Shown here: piece by piece, positions 48,196 to 60,300 of the stretch | How positions within the stretch are numbered: position 1 is the stretch's first letter | How the letters are laid out: each line of letters starts with the position of its first letter | Assembly: GCA_900544065.1 (NCBI GenBank) | Contig: UQTR01000004.1 | Location: 1-63,072, forward strand | Direction of reading: 5' to 3' | Origin: an uncultured Collinsella sp. | GTDB lineage: Bacteria > Actinomycetota > Coriobacteriia > Coriobacteriales > Coriobacteriaceae | DNA length: 63,072 nucleotides | Position numbers and translations under genes: made by a program | The notes under the pieces: model-generated | What the model saw: only the letters and a program-made list of their open reading frames with translations | Told to the model about the DNA's origin: nothing | Database searches by the model: none

Positions 48196-48792
48196 ATGGC
48201 GATACCAGTGGACCTTCGCATCAAGAAAACCTATCGTGCCCTGTTCGATGCCTTTACCGAGCTTCTCGAGGAGCATCGTTTTGAGGACCTGACGGTTGCC
48301 ATGCTGTGCGACCGCGCCATGATTCGCCGCACGACGTTCTACAAGCACTTTCGCGACAAGAACGATTACTTTGCCTTTTATATCGATGAGCTCATGTCGG
48401 GTTTGCCGCAAAAACAGCCCGATGAGGCCGGCGCAGTGTCTGCCGAGGACGTGCGCGCGCTTCGGCACGCGATTTTGGACGATGCCATGGATTTGATTCT
48501 GGCGCACGAGCAGCTCATGGATAACATTTTGGCAAGCAGCATGTCGGGCATGTTGACCAACGTTATTTGCGACCGTATTGCCCGCTCCATCCGCGAGCGT
48601 GTGATGAACGTGCTTGCCGAGGATGCCCTGGCCCCCGTGTCACTCGAGACGACGTCTGAGTTTGTCGCCGGCGGTATTATTCGACTTTTCACGATATGGT
48701 GGGAATCGGGCCACGATTTTGAGCGTCGACCTGAGATGGCCGACGTGGTCGATGCACTGTTTGAGCGGACCATGACGCCGGTGCATCACTAA
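48196..48792 (+). CDS. TetR-family transcriptional regulator
   Basis: A 198-residue regulator with HTH segment LTVAMLCDRAMIRRTTFYKH and the FRDKNDYFAFYID continuation, typical of TetR proteins with a TetR_C-type (DhaS-like) C-terminal domain. Start codons ATG 48196 and GTG 48208 are both possible; neither has an ideal ribosome site. It might control lemA or an unlinked target. The ligand is unknown. Confidence 0.85.
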   Translation: MAIPVDLRIKKTYRALFDAFTELLEEHRFEDLTVAMLCDRAMIRRTTFYKHFRDKNDYFAFYIDELMSGLPQKQPDEAGAVSAEDVRALRHAILDDAMDLILAHEQLMDNILASSMSGMLTNVICDRIARSIRERVMNVLAEDALAPVSLETTSEFVAGGIIRLFTIWWESGHDFERRPEMADVVDALFERTMTPVHH

Positions 48793-48795
48793 AAG

Positions 48796-48885
48796 TGGCG
48801 GAGAGAGGGGGATTCGAACCCCCGGAACGCTCTCGCGCTCAACGGTTTTCAAGACCGCCGCATTCAACCGCTCTGCCATCTCTCC
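48796..48885 (-). tRNA. tRNA-Ser(UGA)
   Basis: A 90-base class II tRNA on the minus strand. The 5' GGAGAGA pairs with 3' TCTCTCC, there is a long variable arm (GAGCGCGAGAGCG region) and GGTTCGAATCC in the T-arm. The anticodon loop CTTGAAA holds UGA (plus-strand TCA at 48849-48851). CCA is encoded (TGG at 48796-48798). It is squeezed between tetR and tadA. Confidence 0.95.
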
Positions 48886-48936
48886 GTGAGTCGTAATGAT
48901 AGCATCGTTTTGAATTTGCAACAGGGAAGGCGAACG

Positions 48937-50718
48937 ATGACGATCACCGAAATCGACGAGAAGTTCATGCGCGAGGCGTTGGCGGAGGCGCGAGCCGCCG
49001 CGGCGGTGGGCGAGGTGCCCATCGGAGCCGTAGTGGTGCGCGACGGCGAGATCGTCGCGAGGGCGCACAATCGGCGCGAGCTCGACCAGGACCCTTCGGC
49101 GCATGCAGAGTTTGCGGCCGTGTGCGCCGCTGCCCAGGCACTTGGCCGCTGGCGCCTTTCCGATTGCACGGTCTACGTGACGCTTGAGCCTTGCTGCATG
49201 TGCGCGGGCCTTATGGTCAACGCGCGCGTGGGGCGCTGCGTGTATGGCGCGAGCGACGCCAAGGCCGGCGCGCTGGGATCCCTATACGATTTGAATGCCG
49301 ACTCGCGCCTGAATCATCGGTTTAATGTGATCGCCGGCGTGCTGGCAGACGAGTGTCGTGAGGTGTTGAGCGGGTATTTTTGTGGGCTGCGTGGTGCCGA
49401 TGGTGCTGGCTGCGGTTGTGGGGCCGATCTTGAGGCACATGCCGCACACGCTGAGGCGCTCGCGTGTGCCGAAGATATCGTCGTTGAGGCGGTCGATTTT
49501 GGTGCCGCGTGCCGCCGGCCCCGCCGTGTGCTGTTGGCGATCGACTCCTTTAAGGGCAGCGTTTCGAGTGCGCAGGCGGAGGCGGCGGTTGCCGAAGGCA
49601 TGCGCCGCGTGTGGCCCGATGCCGAGGTGCGCACATTGCCGCTGGCAGATGGTGGTGAGGGAACGCTCGATGCCGTTGCCGCCTGCGGTGGCGAGCTTGT
49701 GACCTGCGAGGTTGCAGGGCCCTTGGGCGAGCGTGTGCCTGCCCGGATGCTGGTTGATGTCGAGCATGAGTCGGCTGTTATTGAGATGGCCGAAGCCGCG
49801 GGCATCGGGTACTCGCCTTGCACGGAGTCGTCGGCGCTGGCTGCTACAACCTATGGCGTGGGTGGGCTGATGCTCCGTGCGGTTCGTGCCGGGGCAAAGA
49901 CTATCTATATTGGCTTGGGCGGCAGCGCCACCAACGACGGTGGCGCCGGTATGCTGCAGGCGCTGGGCGCGCGCCTTGTCGATGAGCACGGCCGCGATAT
50001 CGCTCCCGGTCTCGCGGGTCTCGAACACGTGGTGAGTATCGATTTGGCGCCAGCGCTTCGGGCGCTGAGCGGCGCGCGTGTCGTGGTGCTTTCCGATGTC
50101 GAGAATCCGCTTGTGGGACGCCGAGGCGCCCTAGCGGTGTTCGGTGGGCAGAAGGGCCTGCCGACGGATGATGCCGAGGCGCTGAGCAGGTGCGACAGCT
50201 GGATGGTCGACTACGGTCGCCTGCTCGATGCGGCGATTGCCGAGGCACGGGCTCAGGGGCTACTGCGCGTGCCCGAGGGTGCGCGGACGTTTGGCTCGGC
50301 GCTCGGCGTGCCCGGTGCCGGTGCCGCCGGCGGCCTGGGTGCCGCGCTGTTGGCGCTTGGCGCGGAGCTGTGTTCGGGCGTGGAGACGGTGCTCGATCTC
50401 GTGGGATTTGACGAGCGCGTGCGCGATGTCGACCTGGTCATAACGGGCGAGGGCAATATGGATGAGCAGTCCGCCGCCGGTAAGGCACCGGTGGGCGTGG
50501 CCCGCCGCGCGAAGCGATATGGCAAGCCGGTGGTCGCCGTCGTGGGCGGTCGTGCCGTCAGCCTGGACACGGTGTATGAGCAGGGTATCGACTTGGTTTT
50601 GCCGATTTGCCGCAAGCCCATGGACCTGGAACAGGCACTCGATCCGCAAGAAGCCACAACCAACCTCATCTGTGCCGGCGAGTCAGCCGCCCAAGCCTAC
50701 GACCTCGCCCGCCTCTAA
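48937..50718 (+). CDS. TadA tRNA adenosine deaminase fused to glycerate kinase
   Basis: A 593-residue two-domain protein. Residues 1-155 are a complete tRNA adenosine-34 deaminase with zinc ligands and proton shuttle in HAE (His56, Glu58) and PCCMC (Cys86, Cys89), plus GALGSLYDLN and LNHRF. Residues 156-196 are a Cys/Ala/His-rich linker. Residues 197-593 are a complete glycerate 2-kinase of the GarK/GlxK type: VLLAIDSFKGSVSS, LPLADGGEGTLDA, GLGGSATNDGGAGML, GARTFGSALG-like and ITGEGNMDEQSAAGKAPVGV. There is no stop, start with ribosome site, or frame break between them. AGGGAAGG precedes the ATG at 48937. Confidence 0.9.
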   Translation: MTITEIDEKFMREALAEARAAAAVGEVPIGAVVVRDGEIVARAHNRRELDQDPSAHAEFAAVCAAAQALGRWRLSDCTVYVTLEPCCMCAGLMVNARVGRCVYGASDAKAGALGSLYDLNADSRLNHRFNVIAGVLADECREVLSGYFCGLRGADGAGCGCGADLEAHAAHAEALACAEDIVVEAVDFGAACRRPRRVLLAIDSFKGSVSSAQAEAAVAEGMRRVWPDAEVRTLPLADGGEGTLDAVAACGGELVTCEVAGPLGERVPARMLVDVEHESAVIEMAEAAGIGYSPCTESSALAATTYGVGGLMLRAVRAGAKTIYIGLGGSATNDGGAGMLQALGARLVDEHGRDIAPGLAGLEHVVSIDLAPALRALSGARVVVLSDVENPLVGRRGALAVFGGQKGLPTDDAEALSRCDSWMVDYGRLLDAAIAEARAQGLLRVPEGARTFGSALGVPGAGAAGGLGAALLALGAELCSGVETVLDLVGFDERVRDVDLVITGEGNMDEQSAAGKAPVGVARRAKRYGKPVVAVVGGRAVSLDTVYEQGIDLVLPICRKPMDLEQALDPQEATTNLICAGESAAQAYDLARL

Positions 50719-50734
50719 AACCCATCCCCTCGAT

Positions 50735-50803
50735 AAGTTGCGGTGAAATACGGAGTGTTTTTGCCTTTAAGGCGCCAATTCAGTCCGTATTCCACCGCAA
50801 CTT
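50735..50803. repeat. AAGTTGCGGTGG palindrome, copy 2
   Basis: Arms AAGTTGCGGTGAAATACGGA (50735-50754) and its complement at 50784-50803 differ at one position. The outer 16 bases match the element at 28580, with one change. The loop contains a small GCCTTTAAGGC palindrome. Confidence 0.88.
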
Positions 50804-50870
50804 TGTGAATGGTCATCCGAGGCTGGCCGCCTTGGGCCTTGGGTCGGACCGTTTGCCACGAAATGCGGCC

Positions 50871-50998
50871 ATCTACTACGTTTGACCGAGCTACCTCGAC
50901 CATCCCGGATTTTGTGAAATTATCAGTGCAGGTAGAGAGCTTGCCGATTTCCGAAAAAGTCGGCTATGGTCGACCCATGCGGTCTAAACGTAGTAGAT
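50871..50998. repeat. imperfect long inverted repeat ATCTACTACGTTT
   Basis: ATCTACTACGTTT (50871-50883) has an exact inverse complement at 50986-50998. Further inward, TCGACCAT (50896-50903) pairs with ATGGTCGA (50966-50973), and CCGG.TTTT pairs with AAAA..CGG, with small gaps between. It forms a 128-base element in the gap before the adhesin. Confidence 0.8.
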
Positions 50999-51032
50999 AG
51001 ACCCTTTTCGTGGCGCAGCGTCAGACCAGTCT

Positions 51033-51102
51033 ATTTGGGACGGCTATTTTGACTACATGCCGATCTGATTGCCCAAGTAGTCAAAAAAGCCCCGTTCCAA
51101 AT
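51033..51102. repeat. inverted repeat ATTTGGGACGG
   Basis: ATTTGGGACGGCTATTTTGA (51033-51052, continuing to CTAC) pairs with 51077-51102 as inverse complement with a few mismatches. It follows the 50871-50998 element directly and may be part of the same insertion. Confidence 0.7.
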
Positions 51103-51266
51103 TAGCTGCGTTGTGGGGCTGTGGGGATAAAGATTGCCGACGGTTTTATCCCGCCGAACCCCTTTGATGGCGCGAATGGTTCGATTTGACGACCGAGTGG
51201 CAACCTGACGCGGAATAGTGGGTCGTTTAAATTGCTACAATTTTAAGTATATTGCGATGTCCCGCC

Positions 51267-51297
51267 TTGCGTTTCTGCGCGGGGGGGGGCGTATATT
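51267..51297 (+). promoter_or_regulatory. putative phase-variable promoter with G9 tract
   Basis: TTGCGT at 51267-51272 and TATATT at 51292-51297 are 19 bases apart, and the spacer contains nine consecutive G (51281-51289). Losing two G would give the optimal 17-base spacing. It lies 74 bases before the adhesin start, whose ribosome site GGGGAGGG is at 51358-51365. The -35 is weak, so an upstream promoter near TACAAT (51234-51239) is an alternative; in that case the G-run would be in the leader. Confidence 0.45.
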
Positions 51298-51370
51298 TGC
51301 ATCGATGAGGGCGACGACACACATATAACGAGCTACTGCTTGCCGTCCTCATGGATTGGGGAGGGCCTTC

Positions 51371-54300
51371 ATGAATCGCTTGTGTGCGAAAGCTCGAGAA
51401 ATACTGAAGCCTTTGGGCGGGAAAACCAATACAGCCAAGCGCGTTCTAAAGGTTTTGACCGTCCCGCTGGCGGCGTGTGCGCTCATGTTTGGTGCGACGA
51501 GCGCGTCTGCCGACCAGTCGACGGTTCCCTATAGCAACCATACCGTAAAGACGGTGAATCCCACCGACACCACGGTCAATCTGTTTGACTACTGGGTCGT
51601 GGATGGCGACAACGATAAATCGGCAACTATCAATAATATCAACGGCGGCATCAATAAGGGTCATCAGCTCAAATTTAATAGTGGCGCCGGCACGGGCATT
51701 AACAAATGGACGGGCAAAAGCGTTATTGATGGTTCCGGACGCCTTTCTTTTGTGAAGAAGAAGCTGGTAGGCGGTTACCCGTCGATCGATGCCGGTACGT
51801 ATACCTCCTACGGTTCGAGCGATAAGTACACTGACGAATCGCTCGCATACCTCTTTAACAACGCCAGCCAGGAAAATCACCAGCAGGACGGCAAAGCTGT
51901 CTACAACAACGTACAGGGCCTTTTCCAACTTGAGAACGGATACTACGTTTACGACTCGTACGGCTCTAACGGCAACTATGCCGTGTATAACTCCACAACG
52001 AATTCCTTTAACGTCTACAATAAAGCGGGTGTTTATAAGGACAGCGTATCAAGTGATAATCTGGGTCAGTTCTTCCCCTTTGACTCGGCCGACAAGGTTT
52101 TTGAAGAGAGGAACGGTCGGCTCTCTCCCAAACCGATAACGGACGGAACGAACGATAATCTCAACCACCACTTTGGCATGTCTATGACCACGGAGTTCGT
52201 CCAGCCCGCGAGCGGAAAGACCACCGATAACAAGGACATGATTTTTGAGTTCTCGGGCGACGATGACGTGTGGGTCTACATCGATGGCGTGCTCGTGGGC
52301 GATCTGGGCGGCATTCACGAGAAGGCAACGCTCAAGATCAACTTTGCTACCGGTGAAGTGAAAGTCGGTCATATTGACGGTGCGAATGGAACCCGGAAGG
52401 ACATCGAAAATACCACCATCAAAGCGAAGTTTGACACCGCCGGCGTAAATACCTCCAACTTCCGCGGCAACACCTTCTGTGACAGCAGCAAGCATACGCT
52501 GAGCTTCTTCTACCTGGAGCGCGGTGCGGGCGCATCGAACATGTCGCTCAAGTTCAACCTCACTACCCTGCCGTCGTCCGAGGTCGCGAAGGTCGACCAG
52601 AACGGCGAGGCGGTCAATGGTGCAACCTTCGCGCTGTATCGGTCCGATGGACCAAAAACTGACTGGAATGAGGGTGAGCTCATCGCTCAAGGCGAGACAA
52701 AAGACGGGGGTCAGCTGATACTTCAAAAGTCGGATGGTCAAAAGTCGGATGGCTCCGTTCTCTCGTTCGACCAAGAGCATGCCGATGGGCATGACTACTT
52801 TGTACTCAAAGAGATTAGCCTGCCTGCGGGATATCGCTCGAGCCTGACCTCATCTACTACCGCAACGCCAGGTGAGCTGCATCTGCAATACAAGAAAGCT
52901 GCGAGTGGCACGGGTGGCGTGGTGGTTGCGCCGCAAACAACGGTTACAACAGCCGACGGCAAACAGTGGACGGGTAGCCGTATGTGGCTTAACGGCGGTT
53001 ATCTTGCCGCCAAGGAGACCATCTCTCTTCCTAACAGTGCGCAAGACAATAAGGGTAACGCCATTAGTTCGGGTACGACGTTTGCCGTCGTGCTCAAGCT
53101 TACCGGTGCGAGCGCGGACCATACAAGCGAAGACGCGTGGACGCCAGTCACGGGCAATCCGCTCGATGGCTACACGCTGTGTTCCGAACACGGTATCGCC
53201 GGTGCCGTCCAGGCCGCCAAATCGGCCGACACGAGTGTCTTTGCCGTCAACACCAATGGTGACTACGAGGTGACGGTCAGGTCGCTGCCCGGCGATATCG
53301 AGAAGTACGCCGCCATGTTGACGGACCAGTCGAAGGCGGAATATACCGTGGCGGTGTATCACACCACGGCATCGTCTCTGGCGGGGGCAACCAAAGACAA
53401 TACCTCCATGGTCAAATATCAAACGATAAACAGGCAGTTCTCTACGGTGATCCACCTTACGAACGTACAGAACCGTCTGTTTGTGCAAAAGGTCGACGAC
53501 CTGGGCAAGCCCGTGAACGGCGCGACGTTTGAGCTGTACCAGGCCAAGGACGTTACCGGCGATAGCCCCAGCACGTATGCCATTAAATCGGGTGCCGAGC
53601 CGTATGACACCGTGCAGGCAAACGGCATGACCTATCCGTATGACATTGAGGGTGCTGCATGCTTCCCGCTCGATTCGAAATGGCATAAGCCCCTTATCAA
53701 GGGTACGTACTATCTGCGCGAATCGTTGAGCCCGGATGGCTATGAGATTAATTCCACCATTACCAAGGTCATCGTGGACGATTCGGGCGTGTACGTGGAT
53801 GCCGGTAAGGTGAACGACGGCGTGCGTAGCATGAGCGGCCCGGGTTCGCTGATTGCTTCCCTGGCGCAGTTTGGCTCTCCCGACTCGATTGACAACACGC
53901 TTACGCACATCAAGGGCAAGCTGCAGAGTGCGACCGTTGACGCCAGCGGAAGCCTGACGTGGGGCCAGGAGTGCACCGCCGAGGGTGTAACGCCTTCTCT
54001 GGCGAACGACCTGATGCACATGCGCTATGACAAGACGGCACAGGGCACCCAGACCGTCTTGCGCTATGTCGAGGACGGTGGCAAGCGCAACGGTCAGCCG
54101 GCGACGATCTTTGCCGATACGGGTATCAACCGCATGGCCCTCTATCAAGAGAATGACTCAGCATATATAGACGATGCCTCCAAAACTCGTACTAACTTGG
54201 GCACGCTCCAGCTCAACCATCTCTTTACCACGGCAACGGCCGTGCAGTATACCGATCGTCGCGTGGCGCGCCTGCAGGTGACTAAGACCGTGACGGCGGA

Positions 54301-57300
54301 CAGTGGCCTTACCGCGCCCACCAAGGATGCGAACAAGCACGATCTGACGTTTACGTTTAAGTTCGCCCTGCCGGAGTCCCAGAAGGGCTACGAGGCACGC
54401 GTGTTCGACGCGAATGGCAACCCCGTGGGCGATTCCTTTACGCTCAAGAACGGCTACACCCATTCCATCAAGGCCGGCGAGACCATCCGCGTGTACGACC
54501 TTAAGAAGGACGACAGCTACAGCGTGAGCGAGCTCACCACCAAGGGCGAGGAGTCCAATGGCAACGTGCTGGCGAGCATCGTCAACACTGTGACCGGCTC
54601 TGCCGACGAGTCGGTGCTTCCGGCTGGCTTTAGCCTCGTGAGCCGTAAGGCCGGCGGTCAGGAGCAGTTGGGAACCGGCAACACGATTACGGGCTCGATC
54701 GCCGCGCTCGAGGGCGGACAGATTCCTGCCAGCAACAGGCTCGAGTTCACCAATAACTACAGCGCCAGCCTCGTAACGTTTAATGGCCTGAGCGCCAAGA
54801 AGGTGCTCGAGGGTCGCGATTGGGCCAATGGCGATACCTTTACCGTGCAGCTTACAGCCAAGGACGGCGTCCCCATGCCCGGTGGCGCCAAGAGCAAGGT
54901 ATCGGCGGTCGTGTTCACCACGGACGCCCACGAGAAGGCAACATTTGGCGACATCACCTATAACAACCCCGGCACGTACGTCTATACCATCAAGGAGGTT
55001 ATCCCCGGTTCCGATGCCGGCGCAGACGGCATAAGCTACTCTGCCGCCTCCTATACCGCGAAGGTCGTGGTGGAGGACAACCAGGCTGGCGCTCTTGTCG
55101 TTACGAGTGTGAAGATGATGCAGGAGTGCAACGACACGGGCGAACCGGTTACCGCAGAGATTGCTGGCAAGGTCGCAACCTTCACCAACCGCTACGACGA
55201 GCATGAGAAGAACATCATCATCCATGCTCAAAAGAACCTGACCGACAAGGCCGGGACCTTCCCGCTTGCCCAGAACACCTTTAGCTTTAAGCTCGAGCGT
55301 GTGGGCGGCTATACGGATGACAGCGCAGCGTTCGACCCCAATACGGTCAACACGAGCGTCAAGGCCCCCATGCCTCAGGGCGCCGAGGGCGACACCGCGA
55401 CCGTGGGCAATAACGCCGACGGTACGGTGGCGTGGCCGGCGATCTCCTATACCGCCAAGCCGGATGCGGGACGCGCCTACGTGTACAAGTTCGCTGAGAA
55501 TCCCAGCAACGTCACGGGCATGACCTGCGACGAATCGGTCTATTACGCCGTGGTGCGCAATGCCAAAAAGGGCGCCGGCATCCAGACTTCGATCGAGTAC
55601 TACAAGATCGAAGAAAACGGCTCGGTAAAGCAGCTGGACACGGATGTCACGCCTTCCTTTACCAATAAATATAGTGTGGAACCCACGAGCGCGACCCTGC
55701 AGGGCCAAAAGACCGTGAGCGGACGCGACTGGAACCAGGGCGAGAGCTATACCTTTAACCTCACTGCCGTTACGGATGACGCCAGCACAACCGGCCTGAG
55801 CAAAACCACAAAGCAGGCGGTAACGGATGGGGCTGTCGCGATTAACGCCAACCAGGCCGTCGCCAGCGCACCCGAGTCGGGACGCGTTGCTTCGTTCGCC
55901 TTTGGCGCCGAAGCCGCCCCGACCGTGACATTCAATCGCGCGGGCACCTTTAGCTTCAATATCACCGAGAACGCCGCGCAGGATGGCCAGGCGGGCATGT
56001 CCATGGACAAGCACACCGCTCGCGCGACCGTCGTGGTGACCGATCTGGACGAGTCGGGCAACCACACGGGCAAGCTGCACGTGTCGAGCGTGACCTATGC
56101 CAACACCGGTGCCTCCGATGCGGACAAGGACATAACCGACAAGGCCGCCTTTACCAACGCGTACCATGCGTCGGGCACCTTTGGCGGCGTGACGGTGAGC
56201 AAGACCCTTGAGGGCCGTGCCTCTACCGCGGGCCAGTTTGCCTTTGCCGTGACGGGCCTTTGGTACGACGGAATTCAGACTTCGGTCGATGGCGCCGAGG
56301 CTACCCTGTCCAACAAGGCGGCGAAGGCCGGCGTGTCCGGTGCCGTGGTGGGCGCGAGCGGGAAAGAGAAGCTCTTTGCCTGCAATCTCACGGAGCAGGA
56401 CCTGGGCCATACATTTGCCTATCGCATCCGCGAGAACCAGCCTGTGGCTGCGGGCTACACCTATGACACCGGCTATACCGGTGATGCCGTCGTGCTCGTT
56501 AAGGTCCTTGCACGCCAGAACGACCCCGCCAAGCTCTATACCGTGACGACCGTGCTCAAGGGCGCGGGCGTGACGTCGCTGCTGGGCGATGCCGGCGATG
56601 CGAGCGCGCTGACGGACGAGAAGATTGCCGAGCTTAAGCAAGATTCGGCTACCTACGTGCAACAGTACGATGCAAGTGAGGCCGGTACCGCGACGCCTAC
56701 CGTCTCGTTTGTGAACCGTTATACGGCAAGCCTCGACTATGGCACCGCTGGCGGTATACAGATCGAGAAGACGCTGACGTACCCCGAGGGTGCGACGGTG
56801 TTCGGCTCGCCCAAGAGTACGTTCCGCTATATCGTCAAGCCCGCCGACGAGGCCTCTGCCAAAAAGGTCGGCATTACCATGGACGGCAAGGTCTTTGAGA
56901 CTGCAAACGTCGAGGCCAATGACCCCAAGACCGTGAGCCTGGTTCCTGAGCGCGGGCTGACTTTCACTCAGAATGATGCCGGCAAGACGTTCACCTATAC
57001 GGTGAGCGAGATTGACGACAAGGCGACGGGTTATACGTGCGACAAGACGGTCCATACGGTTAAGGCTGTCGTGGCGGATAACGGCGACAGCACGCTCAAG
57101 GTCACGACTTCGGTAAGCAAGCCGGGCGACGATGGCGACGAGCTCGAGGGCCAGTGGATCTACCCCTCGGATGCAACGTCCACCGGTGTCGCGACGGTCA
57201 AATTCAAGAACACCTATACGGTCACCGAGGCGGCAACCTATACTCCGTCCGTGACGAAGGTGGTTGCCGGCGCCGATGCTCCGAGCAAGTTTGCCTTTAC

Positions 57301-60300
57301 TATGACCGCGGCTGATGACGCTACCAAGACTGCCATCGCCAACAAGCTCATCACCGGCTCTTCGATGAGTGCGGAGAACGGCTACGCCGAGCAGACGCGG
57401 ACGAGGGAAGACCTTAAAGACGGCGAGCACGATAAGGTTGACTTCTCAACGCTCACCTTTAATGCGCCGGGCACGTATAAGTTTGCCATTAACGAGCTGA
57501 CCCCGAACGGCGGCCCCGGCGAGTGGAAGTATGACCAGCACATCTATACCGTGACGGTTACCGTGATCGATGAGGGCGGCAAGCTTGTGGCCCGCGCCGA
57601 CGGCACGACCGGCTCGGAAGGCTTCATCTTCACCAATAGCTACCAAACTTCGACGAGCTATGAGCTCCAGGGCGGTCTGGAGATCGTCAAGACGCTCATT
57701 GGCAAGGATCTCCATGCCGGCATGTTCGGCTTCACGGTGACGGGCGAAGACACCGCCTCAACCGAAAAACTTAAGGCACTGCTGCGTGCGGATAAGAATA
57801 AGGGCAAGCTCACCGTTACCAACGATGAGCCGCAGGCCGATGGCACGTCCCATACCGGTATTTTGGGTGGCCTGACCTTCGCGACGGAAGATGCGGGCAA
57901 GACGTTCACCTACAAGGTCGTCGAGAACAACGGCAAGCAAGGCGGTTACACCTACGATTCGTCCTATTGGACGGTAGAGATTGCGGTTAAGAAGCGCGAT
58001 AACGGTTCGCTCTATACCGTGACCACCGTCAAGCACTATGACGCCAACGGAGTCGTAGAAAAGACCTATAGCTCCGTAGACGGTACCGCCAAGGCCCAGG
58101 TGTCCTTTACCAACAGCTACAGCGCGACTGGAACCTTTGAGGGTCTTGCTGCCGAGAAGGTAATGGACTCCCACGACAAGATCGAGGCTGGTCAGTATGC
58201 GTTTGACCTGTATGCCGAGAAGACCGACGGTACGCTCAAATGGATGGATGAGGGCACGACCCAGGCGAGCGATAACGGTAAAGCCACGGTCGACTTCGGT
58301 AAGGTTTACTTTAAGCTCGGCAACGCTACCGGCGAATCCCATGAGCAGACGATCGACCTTGCCGGCGCCGTCAAAGATGGCATTGCCACCAAGCAGCACA
58401 ATGCCGACCACACTACCACCTACAGCTTTAACCTGGTGGCAAAGGAGCGCTTGGCCAGCCTGCCCGAGGGCGTGCGTCCCGTGGACACGTCCGCGACGTG
58501 CCGCGTGCTGCTCGAGGTGACCGACAACAACGACGGCAAACTTACGTCCAAGGTGACCTATCGCAATGGTACCGAGAACGGCAAGATCGTCTTCCACAAC
58601 ACGCGTGATAAGGTCAAGACGATCGGCACGGTCGCAAAGCCCGATGTGGACATCGACGGGCAGCTGCTCTCTGTGGGCGACTCCTACGTCTATACCATCA
58701 ACTGGGTCAATACCAAGGCCGATGCTAATGGCGACCTGGTTCCGGCCAAGGTGACCGTGACCGACAAGCTGCCCACGGGCGTTGTGTTCGAGGCCTTTGA
58801 GGGCAAGAATGCTGACAAGGGCACCGCGAGTGGCCAGTCGCTCACTTGGGACCTGGGCGAGCAACCCGCGGGCAGCCACGGTTCGGTGCGCGTGCGCGTC
58901 AAGATTACCGAGGACGCCGTGGAGGATGCCCAGGGCGCTGTCGGCACCGTCAAAAACGCCGCCACTATTACGGTTGGCAACAAGAGCTATACCGGCACCA
59001 CGACCAACTACGTGCCCAAGAAGTCCGAGAGCGACGCTCAGGATTCGAAGGGATCGGGCGTCAAGTTGGGCGATGAGCTCACCTACACCATCGGCTACAA
59101 GAACACCGAGGGCGCGTCTGCCACGGTGAAGATCACCGATGCCGTCCCCGCGGGAACCGAGTTCGTGGAGTTCGCCGGCGACCATAAGGATGCCGGCTCC
59201 AAGGACAACGACAGCAATCTCACCTGGACGCTGACGGACGTTCCCGCAGGCAAGGAGGGCACGGTTCAGTTTAAGGTTCGCGTGACCGAGAACGCGTTTA
59301 AGAGCGGTGGCGCTTCGGGCGACATCTCCAACCAGGCGTCGGTGGCGGTCGGCAACAACCCTGCCGTCAAGACCAACACCACTACCGACGAGGTGTCTGA
59401 CGGGCGCCTGACGTTGAGCAAGACGGTCACGGCCGCCGAAGGCATCACCGCGCCCAACAAGGCATTTACCTTTAAGGTGCTGCTCTACCAGGCCGATGGC
59501 ACAACGCCTCTGGCCGGCACCTTTGCGTTCGCCGGTCGCCTCAGCGGCACCAACGGCACCTATGTAAGTGGACAGATCAAGAGCGGGGATACCATCGCGC
59601 TTAAGGCCGGCGGCTCCGTGACGGTTACCGTGCCCGTGGGCGCGCACTACGAGGTGCAGGAGCTCGACTCCAAGGGCAACCTCATGACGAGCGAGGACGG
59701 CTTTGCGGTTGCCGACAAGACGAACACCCAGGCGGGTACCGTCGGACAGGCGACGCAGGTCGGATTCACCAATATCTATAGCGTGGAGTCCACGAAGGTG
59801 GAGAACGCCTTTAAGGTCCAAAAGAAGATCTCCGGACGCAATTGGACGACGACGGATGCCTTTACCATGACGCTGACCGCCCAGGGCGAGGCGCCCATGC
59901 CCAAGAATGCTAAGGACGGCGTGGCGACGATTACGCTGAAGAAGGACGTTCAGGTCGGCAACTTCGGCACCATTGAATACACCAAGCCCGGTACCTACAC
60001 CTATGTGATTGCCGAGCAGGCGGGTGACGAGACGGAGCTCACGTTCTCGAAGGCCACCTATCGCGCCACCGTCACGGTGACTGACGACGGCGCCGGCAGG
60101 CTGTCTGCCAAGACCAAGATTGCACAGCTGACCGACGATGCCGGTAATGCTGCCGAGCGCACGGTCGAGGCGGCGGTCTTTACCAACACTGCTAAGACTG
60201 GCAGCCTCACCGTCAAGAAGACGGTCGTCGGCGGCGACAGCCAGCGCGAGTTCGGCTTCACGGTCGCGCTGACCGACGGGGACGGCGAGCCCGTCTCCGG

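Noticed and set aside
54158..57430. 1,090-codon open frame on the minus strand
   Set aside because: It is the antisense shadow of the adhesin. GC-rich, Lys/Thr/Val-rich repeats leave the opposite strand open; the translation is low-complexity and lacks a ribosome site. The same holds for 57758-59821.
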